A DNA stretch of 64,000 nucleotides from Virgibacillus siamensis. Its GTDB lineage: Bacteria; Bacillota; Bacilli; Bacillales; Amphibacillaceae. This document shows, piece by piece, positions 36,821 to 45,683 of the stretch. Each line of letters begins with the position of its first letter. The stretch's first letter is position 1. The notes below the pieces were generated by a model. The model did no database searches. It saw only the letters and a program-made list of their open reading frames with translations, and was not told the origin of the DNA. The position numbers and the translations under genes are program-made. The stretch covers positions 2,790,001 to 2,854,000 of the forward strand of contig NZ_FUIH01000007.1 in assembly GCF_900162695.1 (NCBI RefSeq), given 5' to 3'.

Positions 36821-36883
36821 TTGCGCGATTCCGGCTGTGCATTGCACGATTCGGATGGCTTCTTGCGCGATTCTGCCTCTTCC
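36821..36883 (+). repeat. Phased 21-bp repeat, TTGCGCGATTC family (3 units)
   Basis: Three units at exact 21-bp steps (36821, 36842, 36863), each beginning TTGC(G/A)CGATTC followed by 10 variable bases. It sits in the gap between the 98-aa membrane protein gene and the RND pump terminator. It is a third consensus with the same two-turn spacing. Confidence 0.6.
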
Positions 36884-36895
36884 CCGTCTCCCATA

Positions 36896-36922
36896 CAAAA
36901 AACTCCCTGCCGCAGCAGAGAG
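36896..36922 (-). terminator. Terminator of the RND operon
   Basis: CTCTCTGC-tgcg-GCAGGGAG on the minus strand (one G-U pair), followed by TTTTTTGTA. Confidence 0.8.
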
Positions 36923-36928
36923 CTTAAA

Positions 36929-39900
36929 CTACTTATTTCGTTTTTTACGTCGGGTAATTTTTCCAGTTAAATCATCGAATAGCGTATAAACGACCGGAAT
37001 GAGCAGCAATGTGAAAATACTGGATATGCCGAGTCCGAAAATAATGGTTACGGCCAGTGGCTGCTGCATTTCCGCACCTTCGCCAAGTGCGAGAGCCAGT
37101 GGCACCATGCCCAGAATGGTCGTTAATGTCGTCATCAGAATTGGGCGCATTCGGCTTGGTCCGGCTGCAAGGATTGCCTCATACCGATCCATCCCTTTTC
37201 GCCGTAAAATATTGATATAGTCAACCAGCACAATTGAGTTGTTGACCACGATACCGGCGAGCATGATAATTCCGATGAATGCCGGTATGCTGAGCGGCAA
37301 GTCTGTAATGTACAATCCCGTCATGACGCCGATAACGGTTGCCGGCAGGGAGAACATAATAATGAACGGGAACAGGAAGTTTTCAAATTGAACTGCCATT
37401 ACTGCATATACCAAAAAGATGGAGAATACAAGGGCAATGGACAGATCGCGGAATGATTCAGCCATATCCTGTGCCTGCCCGCCGATTTCATAGCTGTACC
37501 CTTCCGGCAGATTCATGGCATCCAATTCCGCTTCAATATCCTCAACAACACTTGCCAGGTCGCGGTTTACGACGTCACTTGTCACATTCATTTGCGGCTG
37601 CTGGTTTTCCCGCAGCAGTTTTACCGGACCTTCCACCTGTTTAAATGTGGCAACCGATTCGAGCGGGATAGCTGCACCTGTTTGTGATTTAATTTGCATG
37701 TTCTGTAAATCACTGATGGTACTGCGCTCATCCTCAGGGAACAGCATCGTCACGTTCATTTCATGGCCATTCTCGCGATATTTCGTTGCAACCTGACCGG
37801 TGAACTGCAGCTGGATCTGACTGATGATCTGCTGCTGATTCAAGCCGTACATAGCTGCTTTTTCCTCATTAACTTCAATTGTCATTTGCGGAACGCCTTC
37901 TTCAGCTGCGGACGTTGGATTGTACACTCCGTCAACTTCGGAGATCCGGTCCACAACATTGCTTGACAGTTCGCGCAACACCTCATGTTCAGGACCATTC
38001 AGCTGTATCTGAACCGGTTCTCCTGTGCTCATACCGCCGCTTACAGCACTCACTGTAATTTCCGCTCCGGGTATCTGCTGCACGTCGTCATCGATTCGCT
38101 GCACGATGTCTTTAGTCGTGCGTGAGCGTTCGGTGGATGGAACAAGCTGCATTGTGAAAGTTGCCTGATTGGCGCCTAACCCCATCATACCGAAACCGCC
38201 GCCCCCTACAGAGACATAACTCGTTTCGATGACAGATTCATAATCTTCCAGTTCTGCATTGATTTGGTCCACAACTTTTTCTGTATATTCCAATTTGCTC
38301 CCAGGTGGTGCTTCGACACTGATTTCCATTTGGCCCTGATCGGATGCCGGAATGAATTCCGCACCGATAAGCGGCGTTAATGCCAGGCTTGCTGCAATGG
38401 CCAGGAATGTACCGCCAATGGTTGTTTTCCGGTGACTAAGCACCCAGCGGAGAACGCCGCGATAACGATCATTCACCCAGCCGAGAAAACGGTCAAACCA
38501 ATAACGGCGTCCGCTCTCTTCCATTGCCTTCGATAACAGTTTGGAAGAAAGCATCGGAACCAGTGTGACCGCAACCACTAATGAGGCGATCAGGGAAAAC
38601 GAGACTGCCAGCGCGAGTGGGGTAAACAAGTCAGATGCGATTCCTTCCACATAAATAATCGGCAAAAAGACTACCAATGTTGTGGTGGTCGACGCAATTA
38701 CCGCCGGCGCAAGTTCGGATGCTCCCTTTGTTGCTGCATCAAACAGCGAATAACCATTTTTACGGTAGGAATAAATATTTTCCAAAATAACTATCGAACT
38801 GTCGACCATCATTCCAAGGCCGAGCGCCAGACCACCGAGGGTCAGCACGTTCAACGTCTCCCCGGTAAAATACATCAAAGCAAACGTTGAGATAATGGCA
38901 ATCGGAATGGACAGGCCAATAACGATTGTCGCCCGGATGCTTTTCAAAAAGAGCAGTAAAATGAAAACCGAAATGATACCGCCGATAATCATATTTTGCA
39001 CAACGGAACTGATGGACATCTTTACAAATTCCGATGTATCGATGATTGTTTTCAAATTAACGGCAGATGGTATTTCGCCTTCGATTTCATCCATCGCTTT
39101 GTTGATATTTTCTGCCACTTCCACCGTGTTGGCATCGGTTTTTTTCATAATCGACAGTACGATAGCCGGATGGCCGTTCACCAATGTTGCCGATGATGCT
39201 TCGTTGTATGTATCCTTCACTTTTGCAACGTCATCCACATGAATGGTGGCACCGGTTTCCGATTGAACGATCGTTTGTTTAATGGCATTAATGGATTCAA
39301 ATTCACCGGTTATCCGCAGTTGCAGGTCTTTATTCCCTTTTTCAACAGTCCCGGCGGATGCGGATTGATTGGAATTGTTGAGTGACTGCATGATCGTCTG
39401 GGCTGATACACCGTACTGCTGCATTTTTGCCTGGTCCAGAATAAGCTGGATTTCACGATCTTTGGCACCTTCGACTGTCACAGACGCAACACCGCTCTGC
39501 CGTTCAAAATACGGTACAATCTGGTCGTCGGCAATCTGTGTCAATGTTGCGGGATCATCACCTGTCAGTCCAACCCACATGACCGGCATCTGATCGGGAC
39601 TGAACCTTAGTACACTCGGATCACCGGCCCCATCCGGAAGCATGCCTTTCACCTGATCAATTTTTTCGCGGACATCAAGCATGGCCTGATCAAGGTCCAC
39701 ACCGTTATTAAACATCATCACAACAAGTGAGTTTCCGGCTTGTGACTGTGATTGGACAGTTTCAATGCCTTCCACCGAACTGACCGATGATTCGATTGGT
39801 TTGCTGATTAAATTTTCGATTTCCTGTGGTGCCGCGTCTTCATAGCTTGTCGCAACGACTGCAACCGGCAGCTCGATTTTTGGGAACAGATCGATTGTTA

Positions 39901-39994
39901 AATTTCTGACAGAAACAATGCCCAGTGCGATGATGGCCAGCACAATCATAATGACGCCGACCGGGCGCTTCACCGAAGTATTTACAAGCTTCAA
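36929..39994 (-). CDS. RND-family efflux transporter (AcrB/SwrC-like)
   Basis: 1021-aa resistance-nodulation-division pump with twelve membrane segments and two large extracytoplasmic loops. The N-terminus MKLVNTSVKRPVGVIMIVLAI is typical of HAE1/SwrC proteins. LTLGGLALGLGMMVDSSIVILENI and GIIMLAGIVVNNSIVLVDYIN carry the Asp-containing proton-relay helices. PILMTTLTTILGMVPLALALGEGAEMQQPL is the C-terminal signature. The start overlaps the adaptor gene by 4 bp. In B. subtilis SwrC exports surfactin and other amphiphiles. The substrate here is unknown. Confidence 0.93.
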   Translation of the reverse strand: MKLVNTSVKRPVGVIMIVLAIIALGIVSVRNLTIDLFPKIELPVAVVATSYEDAAPQEIENLISKPIESSVSSVEGIETVQSQSQAGNSLVVMMFNNGVDLDQAMLDVREKIDQVKGMLPDGAGDPSVLRFSPDQMPVMWVGLTGDDPATLTQIADDQIVPYFERQSGVASVTVEGAKDREIQLILDQAKMQQYGVSAQTIMQSLNNSNQSASAGTVEKGNKDLQLRITGEFESINAIKQTIVQSETGATIHVDDVAKVKDTYNEASSATLVNGHPAIVLSIMKKTDANTVEVAENINKAMDEIEGEIPSAVNLKTIIDTSEFVKMSISSVVQNMIIGGIISVFILLLFLKSIRATIVIGLSIPIAIISTFALMYFTGETLNVLTLGGLALGLGMMVDSSIVILENIYSYRKNGYSLFDAATKGASELAPAVIASTTTTLVVFLPIIYVEGIASDLFTPLALAVSFSLIASLVVAVTLVPMLSSKLLSKAMEESGRRYWFDRFLGWVNDRYRGVLRWVLSHRKTTIGGTFLAIAASLALTPLIGAEFIPASDQGQMEISVEAPPGSKLEYTEKVVDQINAELEDYESVIETSYVSVGGGGFGMMGLGANQATFTMQLVPSTERSRTTKDIVQRIDDDVQQIPGAEITVSAVSGGMSTGEPVQIQLNGPEHEVLRELSSNVVDRISEVDGVYNPTSAAEEGVPQMTIEVNEEKAAMYGLNQQQIISQIQLQFTGQVATKYRENGHEMNVTMLFPEDERSTISDLQNMQIKSQTGAAIPLESVATFKQVEGPVKLLRENQQPQMNVTSDVVNRDLASVVEDIEAELDAMNLPEGYSYEIGGQAQDMAESFRDLSIALVFSIFLVYAVMAVQFENFLFPFIIMFSLPATVIGVMTGLYITDLPLSIPAFIGIIMLAGIVVNNSIVLVDYINILRRKGMDRYEAILAAGPSRMRPILMTTLTTILGMVPLALALGEGAEMQQPLAVTIIFGLGISSIFTLLLIPVVYTLFDDLTGKITRRKKRNK

Positions 39995-40860
39995 GATTTA
40001 TTCCCCGCTTTCACCACGTCCACCTTACTGCCGTCTTCCAGTGTCAGCTGGCCGCTCGTAACGACTCTATCCCCTTGGTTTACATCTCCCTTGACGGCGG
40101 TTTTATCGGATTGGGTGTCTTCAATTGTCACGTTGATTTTGGAAACTGTATCATTTTCAACTGTATAGACAAATGACTCACCGCTTTCAGACATAACCGC
40201 TTCAGTCGGAACAATAATCGTGTTCTTCACCGTTTTTTCCGGAATGTTCATGACAGCAACCACACCCGCTAAAATGTCGCCATCCGCCTCTTCTATCGAT
40301 GCTTTTATCGGATACAGTCCGGTATCATCCGGCATGGAACTGACGGAGGTAATTTCCGCTTGATATGTTTCATCATTTATTTTTGTTGAAAATGTATTTT
40401 CTTCACTTAAAAGCTGCTGCGTTTCGGATGTCACCGTAAACGATAGCTTCATTGACCTTACATCTGCAATAACGGCGAGCGGTTCTGAATTGGATGCCAT
40501 TGCCCCTTCACTGACATTCAGCTTGGCAACTTCCCCGTCTGCAGGCGCATAAATTTGCTGTTCACCTGCTGCCGTCTTGATCGTTGCAATCAAATCATCC
40601 GCTTCCACGATATCGCCGTTTGTCACTTCAAGTTCCGTGATTTCCCCCGGCGTTTGTACCATAACAGGGGTTGTGCTTGCCGGTCCGGTGCGTCCGTAGA
40701 TGGATTTTTCGATAACAAGGTCATCCTCCACAGCCTTTGCTGTTTCGACCGGTGTTATCCGCTCCTTCTCCTTTTCACCATTTGCATCCTCATTTTGATT
40801 ACACGCGGCAAGCACACTGATTAAAGCAGCTGCCGTTATGAATAAAAGCATTTTCCGCAT
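39991..40860 (-). CDS. RND adaptor (membrane fusion) lipoprotein
   Basis: 289 aa. The lipoprotein signal peptide ends ISVLAAC. A lipoyl/barrel-sandwich half (VMVQTPGEITELEVTNGDIV, YAPADGEVAKLNVSEGAM) precedes a beta-barrel and a membrane-proximal domain (SFVYTVENDTVSKINVTI). It is anchored to the outer membrane leaflet and pairs with the RND pump, with 4-bp gene overlap. There is no outer membrane channel, as expected for a Gram-positive cell. Confidence 0.9.
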   Translation of the reverse strand: MRKMLLFITAAALISVLAACNQNEDANGEKEKERITPVETAKAVEDDLVIEKSIYGRTGPASTTPVMVQTPGEITELEVTNGDIVEADDLIATIKTAAGEQQIYAPADGEVAKLNVSEGAMASNSEPLAVIADVRSMKLSFTVTSETQQLLSEENTFSTKINDETYQAEITSVSSMPDDTGLYPIKASIEEADGDILAGVVAVMNIPEKTVKNTIIVPTEAVMSESGESFVYTVENDTVSKINVTIEDTQSDKTAVKGDVNQGDRVVTSGQLTLEDGSKVDVVKAGNKS

Positions 40861-40964
40861 AGCTGTACTCCTCTGCCAATTAATTGATTCCTCTATGTTA
40901 AAACATAACAGGGCTGATTTTCCCCCCGAATGAAATACGTGTTTCAGTTTTATTTGGTTTCACA

Positions 40965-40991
40965 TGAAAAAACTTCCGAAGTTCGGAAGTT
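40965..40991 (-). terminator. Terminator of comK
   Basis: AACTTCCGAA, one base, TTCGGAAGTT, then TTTT on the minus strand, next to the stop codon. Confidence 0.85.
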
Positions 40992-40992
40992 C

Positions 40993-41484
40993 TTAAATCC
41001 ATGGCAGCCCTCTATCAAAGAAAATCGAACGGCTCATTCTGGCAATAACGTCACCAGTCCGCTGAAACTGCTTATCGAATGCTTTTTCCGATGTATTGAT
41101 GTATAAACCGGTGCCATCCCTGAACTCAACATATGTTTTATCACCCTGCTGCTCGTATCGCTCAATTTGATAATAAGAAAGCCATACACAGTCCATGCTT
41201 TTGGCAGACGCTGTCGGGAGCATGTAAACACCTTTACCCGGAATGACCGGAATCGGAACTTTATTATGTATTTTCACAAGTTTCTTGACGGATTTACGAC
41301 GTCCTTCCAGTGAAGAAAAATAAGGTAAACAACTGTGGTCAATAATTTCCTCAGGCCAGTACTTCGAATGCCTCTCCCCCTGATTATCAAGAATAAGCGA
41401 TCGGTAATATGACGAATCCTTCATTAAAATTGCTTTTGTATGTTGATTAATGATATAAACCGGTGACACACCTGCTACCGTCAT
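40993..41484 (-). CDS. comK: Competence transcription factor ComK
   Basis: 163 aa. HSCLPYFSSLEGRRKSVKKL aligns with the conserved CxxxxGSSYxGRK region of ComK. The segments KVPIPVIPGKGVYMLPTAS and SMDCVWLSYYQIERYE match the PPIMVDP...FPTLSS...CGWIS block. Its C-terminus is about 25-30 residues shorter than B. subtilis ComK, the part that carries the MecA/ClpC degradation tag, so turnover may differ (inference). GGGAGG is very close to the ATG at 41484. ComK activates DNA uptake genes and its own promoter in B. subtilis. No clear AAAA-N5-TTTT pair was seen upstream. Confidence 0.85.
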   Translation of the reverse strand: MTVAGVSPVYIINQHTKAILMKDSSYYRSLILDNQGERHSKYWPEEIIDHSCLPYFSSLEGRRKSVKKLVKIHNKVPIPVIPGKGVYMLPTASAKSMDCVWLSYYQIERYEQQGDKTYVEFRDGTGLYINTSEKAFDKQFQRTGDVIARMSRSIFFDRGLPWI

Positions 41485-41569
41485 TTGCCTTCCTCCCACC
41501 CTTATTATAAGACTATTGTACTAGGTTTGGAGATGTTTAGCTATCGTTTTTTTAAATTTTTCCAAAAAA

Positions 41570-41604
41570 TTTACAGGCCCCCTAAAATCAGGAGACCTGT
41601 GGCT
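41570..41604 (-). terminator. Terminator of the acidic lipoprotein gene
   Basis: Minus-strand ACAGGTCTCCT and AGGGGGCCTGT pair over 11 positions with two G-U pairs, followed by AAATTTTTT. Confidence 0.65.
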
Positions 41605-41613
41605 GGCAGTGAA

Positions 41614-41907
41614 CTATTTGTTATTGTCATTATCATCATTGTTATCATTGTTGTTAAGCGGATCGTCATCTTGATTGTCGTTATTAATGTCGTCATCGTT
41701 GTTGATATCATCAGCATCATTATTATTGCCATTTTGATCCTGATTCATGTCGTTTCCATTATTGTTCTGATCGCCATTATCGTCTTCCTGATTCAATGGT
41801 GCTTCATCATCATTAACCGGATCCGGATCATCGTCATTCGCGCAACCTGTCGCCAGTGTAAGCGCCAAGACAGGTGCCCCCAGTTTAATAAGCGTTTTTC
41901 GGTTCAT
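41614..41907 (-). CDS. Small Asp/Asn-rich lipoprotein
   Basis: 97 aa. The signal peptide MNRKTLIKLGAPVLALTLATGC ends in a clear lipobox. The mature part is almost entirely Asp, Asn, Gln, Glu and Gly, without hydrophobic positions, so it is probably disordered and very acidic. Such tails occur in halotolerant Bacillaceae and may bind cations (inference). GAAGGAGGG precedes the ATG at 41907. The opposite-strand open frame over the same region is a composition shadow. Confidence 0.8.
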   Translation of the reverse strand: MNRKTLIKLGAPVLALTLATGCANDDDPDPVNDDEAPLNQEDDNGDQNNNGNDMNQDQNGNNNDADDINNDDDINNDNQDDDPLNNNDNNDDNDNNK

Positions 41908-41991
41908 TTTATTTCCCTCCTTCACAAGTCCACTATCGCCCTTAGCTTATCCAAAATTGGAAATGTGATACTTTTGAGGAAGGGTTTATTT

Positions 41992-42411
41992 TTACTGAAT
42001 CGCGAATGTAATTTCCGCTTCGCAGGCAACTTTTCCGTTAACCGAAGCGGTTCCTTTGCCTTTGCCGATTGGTCCTTTGACACGGATAATTTCAACATTC
42101 AGCTCAAGCTGGTCGCCTGGTTTCACCTGATGCTTAAAGCGGCATTTGTCAAGACCGGCCAGAAAACCGATTTTGCCTTTGTTTGCTTCCAAGCCAAGCA
42201 CAGCGATCGCACCGGTCTGGGCGAGTGCTTCCACAATCAGCACACCCGGCATTACCGGGTAATCCGGGAAGTGCCCCTGGAAAAACGGTTCATTGGCTGT
42301 AACATTTTTAATCGCCTTGACACGTTTGCCTTCTTCCATCTCAATTACTTTGTCCACGAGTAAAAATGGGTAGCGATGGGGAATTGTATTTTTGATTTCC
42401 TGGATATCCAT
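41992..42411 (-). CDS. fabZ: 3-hydroxyacyl-ACP dehydratase FabZ
   Basis: 139 aa, the usual length. It dehydrates 3-hydroxyacyl-ACP in type II fatty acid elongation. The hot-dog fold has the catalytic His in FQGHFPDYPVMPGVLIVEALAQ and the catalytic Glu in that same helix. PHRYPFLLVDKV is the N-terminal signature. AAGGAGAGG precedes the ATG. The gene is close to epuA and mbl, as in relatives of B. subtilis. Confidence 0.96.
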   Translation of the reverse strand: MDIQEIKNTIPHRYPFLLVDKVIEMEEGKRVKAIKNVTANEPFFQGHFPDYPVMPGVLIVEALAQTGAIAVLGLEANKGKIGFLAGLDKCRFKHQVKPGDQLELNVEIIRVKGPIGKGKGTASVNGKVACEAEITFAIQ

Positions 42412-42454
42412 CAGGTTCCTCTCCTTTTATTATGGAAGTTTTTATTTCGAATAG

Positions 42455-42492
42455 GCAAAAAGCATGTCCATCAATACGGGCATGCTTATTTT
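42455..42492 (-). terminator. Terminator of epuA
   Basis: AAGCATGtCC and GGgCATGCTT stem with one internal mismatch (G-U in the other strand) next to A/T-rich flanks. It overlaps the stop codon of epuA. Confidence 0.7.
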
Positions 42493-42824
42493 TCCTTTTT
42501 CATTACAATATCAATAATGTGCTGCCATGTATCGGGATCAAGTACATCACCTGGCGCGCCATCTCCGACAATTCCATAGCCAATAATTGCACCGAGCAGT
42601 AAAGCAATTGCGCAAAGGACGAGTACAACGATAATCCGCAACCAGATGGGAAAAACCCTGCGTCTCGGTTTACGGTTTTTACGTTTCTCCGCATTGCGTT
42701 TTTTCCGCTGCTCCTTGCGCCTTGCTTCTTCTGAATCCTGTTGCTGATGCCGTTCATTTTCCTGTTCAGCAGTCCGATTATTCCGCTTTTTCTCCGCAGG
42801 TTTTTCGGTCAATTTTGTTGGCAT
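42486..42824 (-). CDS. epuA: EpuA-family protein (annotated as DNA-directed RNA polymerase subunit beta in relatives)
   Basis: 112 aa. A long, highly charged Lys/Arg/Glu/Gln-rich cytoplasmic N-terminus (about 60 residues, partly coiled-coil-like) is followed by RVFPIWLRIIVVLVLCAIALL, one membrane segment, and then GYGIVGDGAPGDVLDPDTWQ. That C-terminal block is the EpuA (PF11772) signature. Database names linking it to RNA polymerase beta are misleading. Its function is not known. The ATG at 42824 has AAGGAG. It is downstream of mbl. Confidence 0.82.
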   Translation of the reverse strand: MPTKLTEKPAEKKRNNRTAEQENERHQQQDSEEARRKEQRKKRNAEKRKNRKPRRRVFPIWLRIIVVLVLCAIALLLGAIIGYGIVGDGAPGDVLDPDTWQHIIDIVMKKEK

Positions 42825-42925
42825 GGTTCTATACTCCTTACGTTCCCAAGCTTCCACGCTCAGGGAAAAAATTCATGATGTTATCTGAGTTGTCAGATGA
42901 GTCTATCCATCTTTTCCTTGGTGCA

Positions 42926-42997
42926 TTAAATGGATACGAATGCTGCATCTTGTTCTTGTCCGTCCTTTTTAAAGGAGGCATCTATTTTATAAGGCAT
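42926..42997 (-). CDS. Possible 23-codon small ORF between mbl and epuA
   Basis: ATG at 42997 follows CGGGGG by 6 bases and reads MPYKIDASFKKDGQEQDAAF plus three residues to a TAA. It lies in a 224-bp gap. I know of no homologue. It may be chance. Confidence 0.2.
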   Translation of the reverse strand: MPYKIDASFKKDGQEQDAAFVSI

Positions 42998-43048
42998 GAT
43001 ACCCCCGTAAAAAGACAAATATCCCAGAATAGCTATAGTACCTTTTAC

Positions 43049-44050
43049 TTAAACAATTTTTTTACGATCTACCTTGTCGATATTTTCCAGCATGATTCCC
43101 GTGCCGCGTGCAACACAATGCATCGGTTCATCCGATATGAAGACCGGTACTTTCAATTCTTCAGCAAGCAGCTGGTCAATACCGTCTATCAATGCACCGC
43201 CGCCGGTAAGAATTACACCGCGGTCAATAATATCAGCGGATAATTCCGGTGGTGTACGTTCCAGCACGGCTCTTGCACCTTGCGTAATCAGTGCAATCGA
43301 TTCACGCAGTGCCCTTTCAATTTCATCTGAATAAACTGTAATGGTGCGCGGCAACCCGGAAACCATGTCCCGTCCGCGGATGTCCATTTCTTCCTTGCGC
43401 GAGCCCTGAAATACCGTTCCGATATTGACTTTGATATCTTCAGCAGTACGTTCGCCGATCAACAGCTTGTACTTTTTCTTTATGTACTGAAGAATTTCGA
43501 TATCAAATTTATCGCCGGCCATTTTAATCGACTCTGCTGTTACAATATTCCCCATTGACAGTACAGCAACATCGGTAGTTCCGCCGCCAATATCAAGGAC
43601 CATATTTCCGCTTGGCTGGAAAATTTCCATCCCTGCGCCGATTGCGGCAACTTTCGGTTCTTCTTCCAGATAAACGCGCTTTCCGCCTGACTTTTCGGCC
43701 GCTTCTTTAATTGCTTTCTGCTCCACTTTTGTAATATTCGTCGGGCAGCAAATCAGCATTCTCGGCTTAGACAAAAATCCGCGTACATTAATTTTATTTA
43801 TAAAATGCTTCAGCATCGCTTCTGTAACATCAAAGTCAGCAATCACACCATTTTTCAACGGGCGAATGGCTTCAATATTTCCTGGTGTGCGTCCCACCAT
43901 CCTGCGCGCTTCCTCACCAACCTCAAGCACACGGCCGGTCGTACGGTCCATCGCAACTACAGACGGCTCATCCAAAACAATCCCTTTACCTTTTACATGA
44001 ATCAACACATTGGCAGTTCCAAGGTCAATTCCGATGTCCCTCGAAAACAT
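43049..44050 (-). CDS. mbl: MreB-family actin homologue Mbl
   Basis: 333 aa. It starts MFSRDIGIDLGTANVLIHVKG, with the phosphate-1 loop, and contains VLDIGGGTTDVAVLS (phosphate 2) and ILTGGGALIDGIDQLL (adenosine site). It forms membrane-associated filaments that guide peptidoglycan synthesis along the cylinder. Neighbouring epuA, fabZ and spoIIID identify it as mbl rather than mreB. The ATG at 44050 has GGGAGG about 10 bases upstream. The longer open frame upstream lacks a ribosome binding site. Confidence 0.93.
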   Translation of the reverse strand: MFSRDIGIDLGTANVLIHVKGKGIVLDEPSVVAMDRTTGRVLEVGEEARRMVGRTPGNIEAIRPLKNGVIADFDVTEAMLKHFINKINVRGFLSKPRMLICCPTNITKVEQKAIKEAAEKSGGKRVYLEEEPKVAAIGAGMEIFQPSGNMVLDIGGGTTDVAVLSMGNIVTAESIKMAGDKFDIEILQYIKKKYKLLIGERTAEDIKVNIGTVFQGSRKEEMDIRGRDMVSGLPRTITVYSDEIERALRESIALITQGARAVLERTPPELSADIIDRGVILTGGGALIDGIDQLLAEELKVPVFISDEPMHCVARGTGIMLENIDKVDRKKIV

Positions 44051-44243
44051 TAACTCAGATCCTCCCTGCTCAAATAACTTCCTAACGCACTCTAACGAAG
44101 AGGGCATATTGCTACTAATATTATATTTTACCACAAAAATCAACATATAACTTTATAATTCGCAAAAATTATAGGGAATTTTTCTCATGGGTGGGGTAAC
44201 TTGATCCTCGGGGCGCAGTTTTTATTGAGGGGGTGTAAGAAGG

Positions 44244-44551
44244 GGTTGACGGTTGATTTTGGTGGGGTGAGGGTTGATTTTAGCGGGATGGAGGTTGATA
44301 TCATCGGAGTGAAGGTTGATTGCAATACGATATTGGTTGATTCTATGCCTTGGGGGTTGATATTCGTTTTTAAGGGTTGATATCCGTTTTGTGTTGGTCG
44401 ATACCCACGTCTGAGGGGTGATTCCTTCGCCGTGAAGGTTGATTGCAATACGATATTGGTTGATTCTATGCCATTGATGGTTGATTTTCGTTTTTGAAGG
44501 TTGATTCCATGATAATAAAGGTTGATAATCCGAAATTGAATGTTAATACAC
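44244..44551 (+). repeat. Phased GGTTGAT repeat array upstream of the NERD gene (about 14 units)
   Basis: From 44251 about 14 units of 20 or 21 bp begin GGTTGAT(T/A), each followed by about 13 variable bases. A 41-bp block at 44309-44349 recurs exactly at 44432-44472, 123 bp (six units) later. The array lies in the 590-bp gap between mbl and the NERD gene, with the motif on the coding strand of NERD. The rest of the gap (44552-44641) is A/T-rich and probably holds the NERD promoter. Confidence 0.9.
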
Positions 44552-44641
44552 CAGTTTTTAAAAAGACTTTTCCTGCTTTTTCAATATAAAAATAAAGGAT
44601 TTTACAAACTTTTGTCGAATTAAGTAGTAATAATTTAAGGG

Positions 44642-45664
44642 GTGATTTCACTGAACAATACAGTCAGATACAAGACATATGATTTACTTTCTTATGAAGC
44701 GTTATTTCGGCGGCTGAAAGAACCATACCGTAATGACCAACGCATTATTTCGGAATACCGGAAACACAAGGCCGGATATGACGGGGAACGAAATGTAGAT
44801 TACAAACTTTCCACCTTCCCGCAGAACGACTTCTTCAGTTTAAAAGGATTGCGGCTCAGCAATCATCCTCACTATTTTCAAATGGACACACTGCTTTTGA
44901 CAAGAAAGTTAATTTATTTACTCGAAATCAAAAATCTTCAGGGAACTTTACATTATGACTCCAAACTATGTCAAATGACGCAGGAAACAAAGGACGAAAC
45001 CGTCGCACACAAAGATCCTATTTTACAGGCCGAGGCACAAAAAGAACATCTGCAGGAATTCCTTGGTGATCTTGGTATTTTCGATGTCCCGATTGAAACC
45101 CTCGTTGTTGTCGCATATCCCACAACGATTATCAATAATATCCACCAGGAACAATGGGTTTACAACAAACTGATCCACAATGAAAATCTCCATCATCACC
45201 TGCACCGCCTATCCAACCTTTACTCAAAAGACATTATGACACATTCCATGATTCAAAAACTCGGAAGAAAACTACTGCAGTCCAACAGGCCACTTCAAAA
45301 CGATATCCCCGCCAAGCACGGCCTTCATCAAAATCATTTCATCAAAGGGATTCCATGTTCACAATGTATCTCCTCTCCCATGATCCGAAAAAACAGAAAA
45401 TGGATATGTCCGAAATGTCTGCATGAAAGTCGCGATGCGCATATCCAGGTCATTCTTGATCACTTTCTTCTTTTCGGGAAAACCATCACAAATCGACAGT
45501 GCCGGGAGTTGCTTGGTTTAAACTCTGCAAGATCCGCATACTTAATATTAAACTCCATGAAGCTAAAATCATCTGGCAAAAATAGGGGGAAACTATATCA
45601 TGCTCCTAAATTAGGTGACTTCCCGCAAAAATCTTATTTCCCATTTCTTTATAGACAATTTTAA
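44642..45664 (+). CDS. NERD-domain protein with C-terminal zinc ribbon
   Basis: About 340 aa. The nuclease-related (NERD) domain at about residues 35-160 has FQMDTLLLTRKLIYLLEIKN, i.e. the D...ExK pattern of a nuclease fold. Near residue 240 a zinc-ribbon-like element IPCSQCISSPMIRKNRKWIC with PKC follows, then a region that may bind nucleic acid. The start is unclear: AAGGGGTG sits so close that GTG at 44642 has no spacing, and CTG at 44651 would fit best. GGTTGAT arrays flank the gene on both sides. Function unknown; DNA or RNA processing is plausible (inference). Confidence 0.8.
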   Translation: MISLNNTVRYKTYDLLSYEALFRRLKEPYRNDQRIISEYRKHKAGYDGERNVDYKLSTFPQNDFFSLKGLRLSNHPHYFQMDTLLLTRKLIYLLEIKNLQGTLHYDSKLCQMTQETKDETVAHKDPILQAEAQKEHLQEFLGDLGIFDVPIETLVVVAYPTTIINNIHQEQWVYNKLIHNENLHHHLHRLSNLYSKDIMTHSMIQKLGRKLLQSNRPLQNDIPAKHGLHQNHFIKGIPCSQCISSPMIRKNRKWICPKCLHESRDAHIQVILDHFLLFGKTITNRQCRELLGLNSARSAYLILNSMKLKSSGKNRGKLYHAPKLGDFPQKSYFPFLYRQF

Positions 45665-45683
45665 CTGCATATTAAGGTATCAG

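Noticed and set aside
41485..42363. Plus-strand open frame of 292 codons rich in Ile/Val
   Set aside because: It is the reverse-strand shadow of the acidic Asp/Asn lipoprotein and fabZ. It has no ribosome binding site and no recognisable domain.
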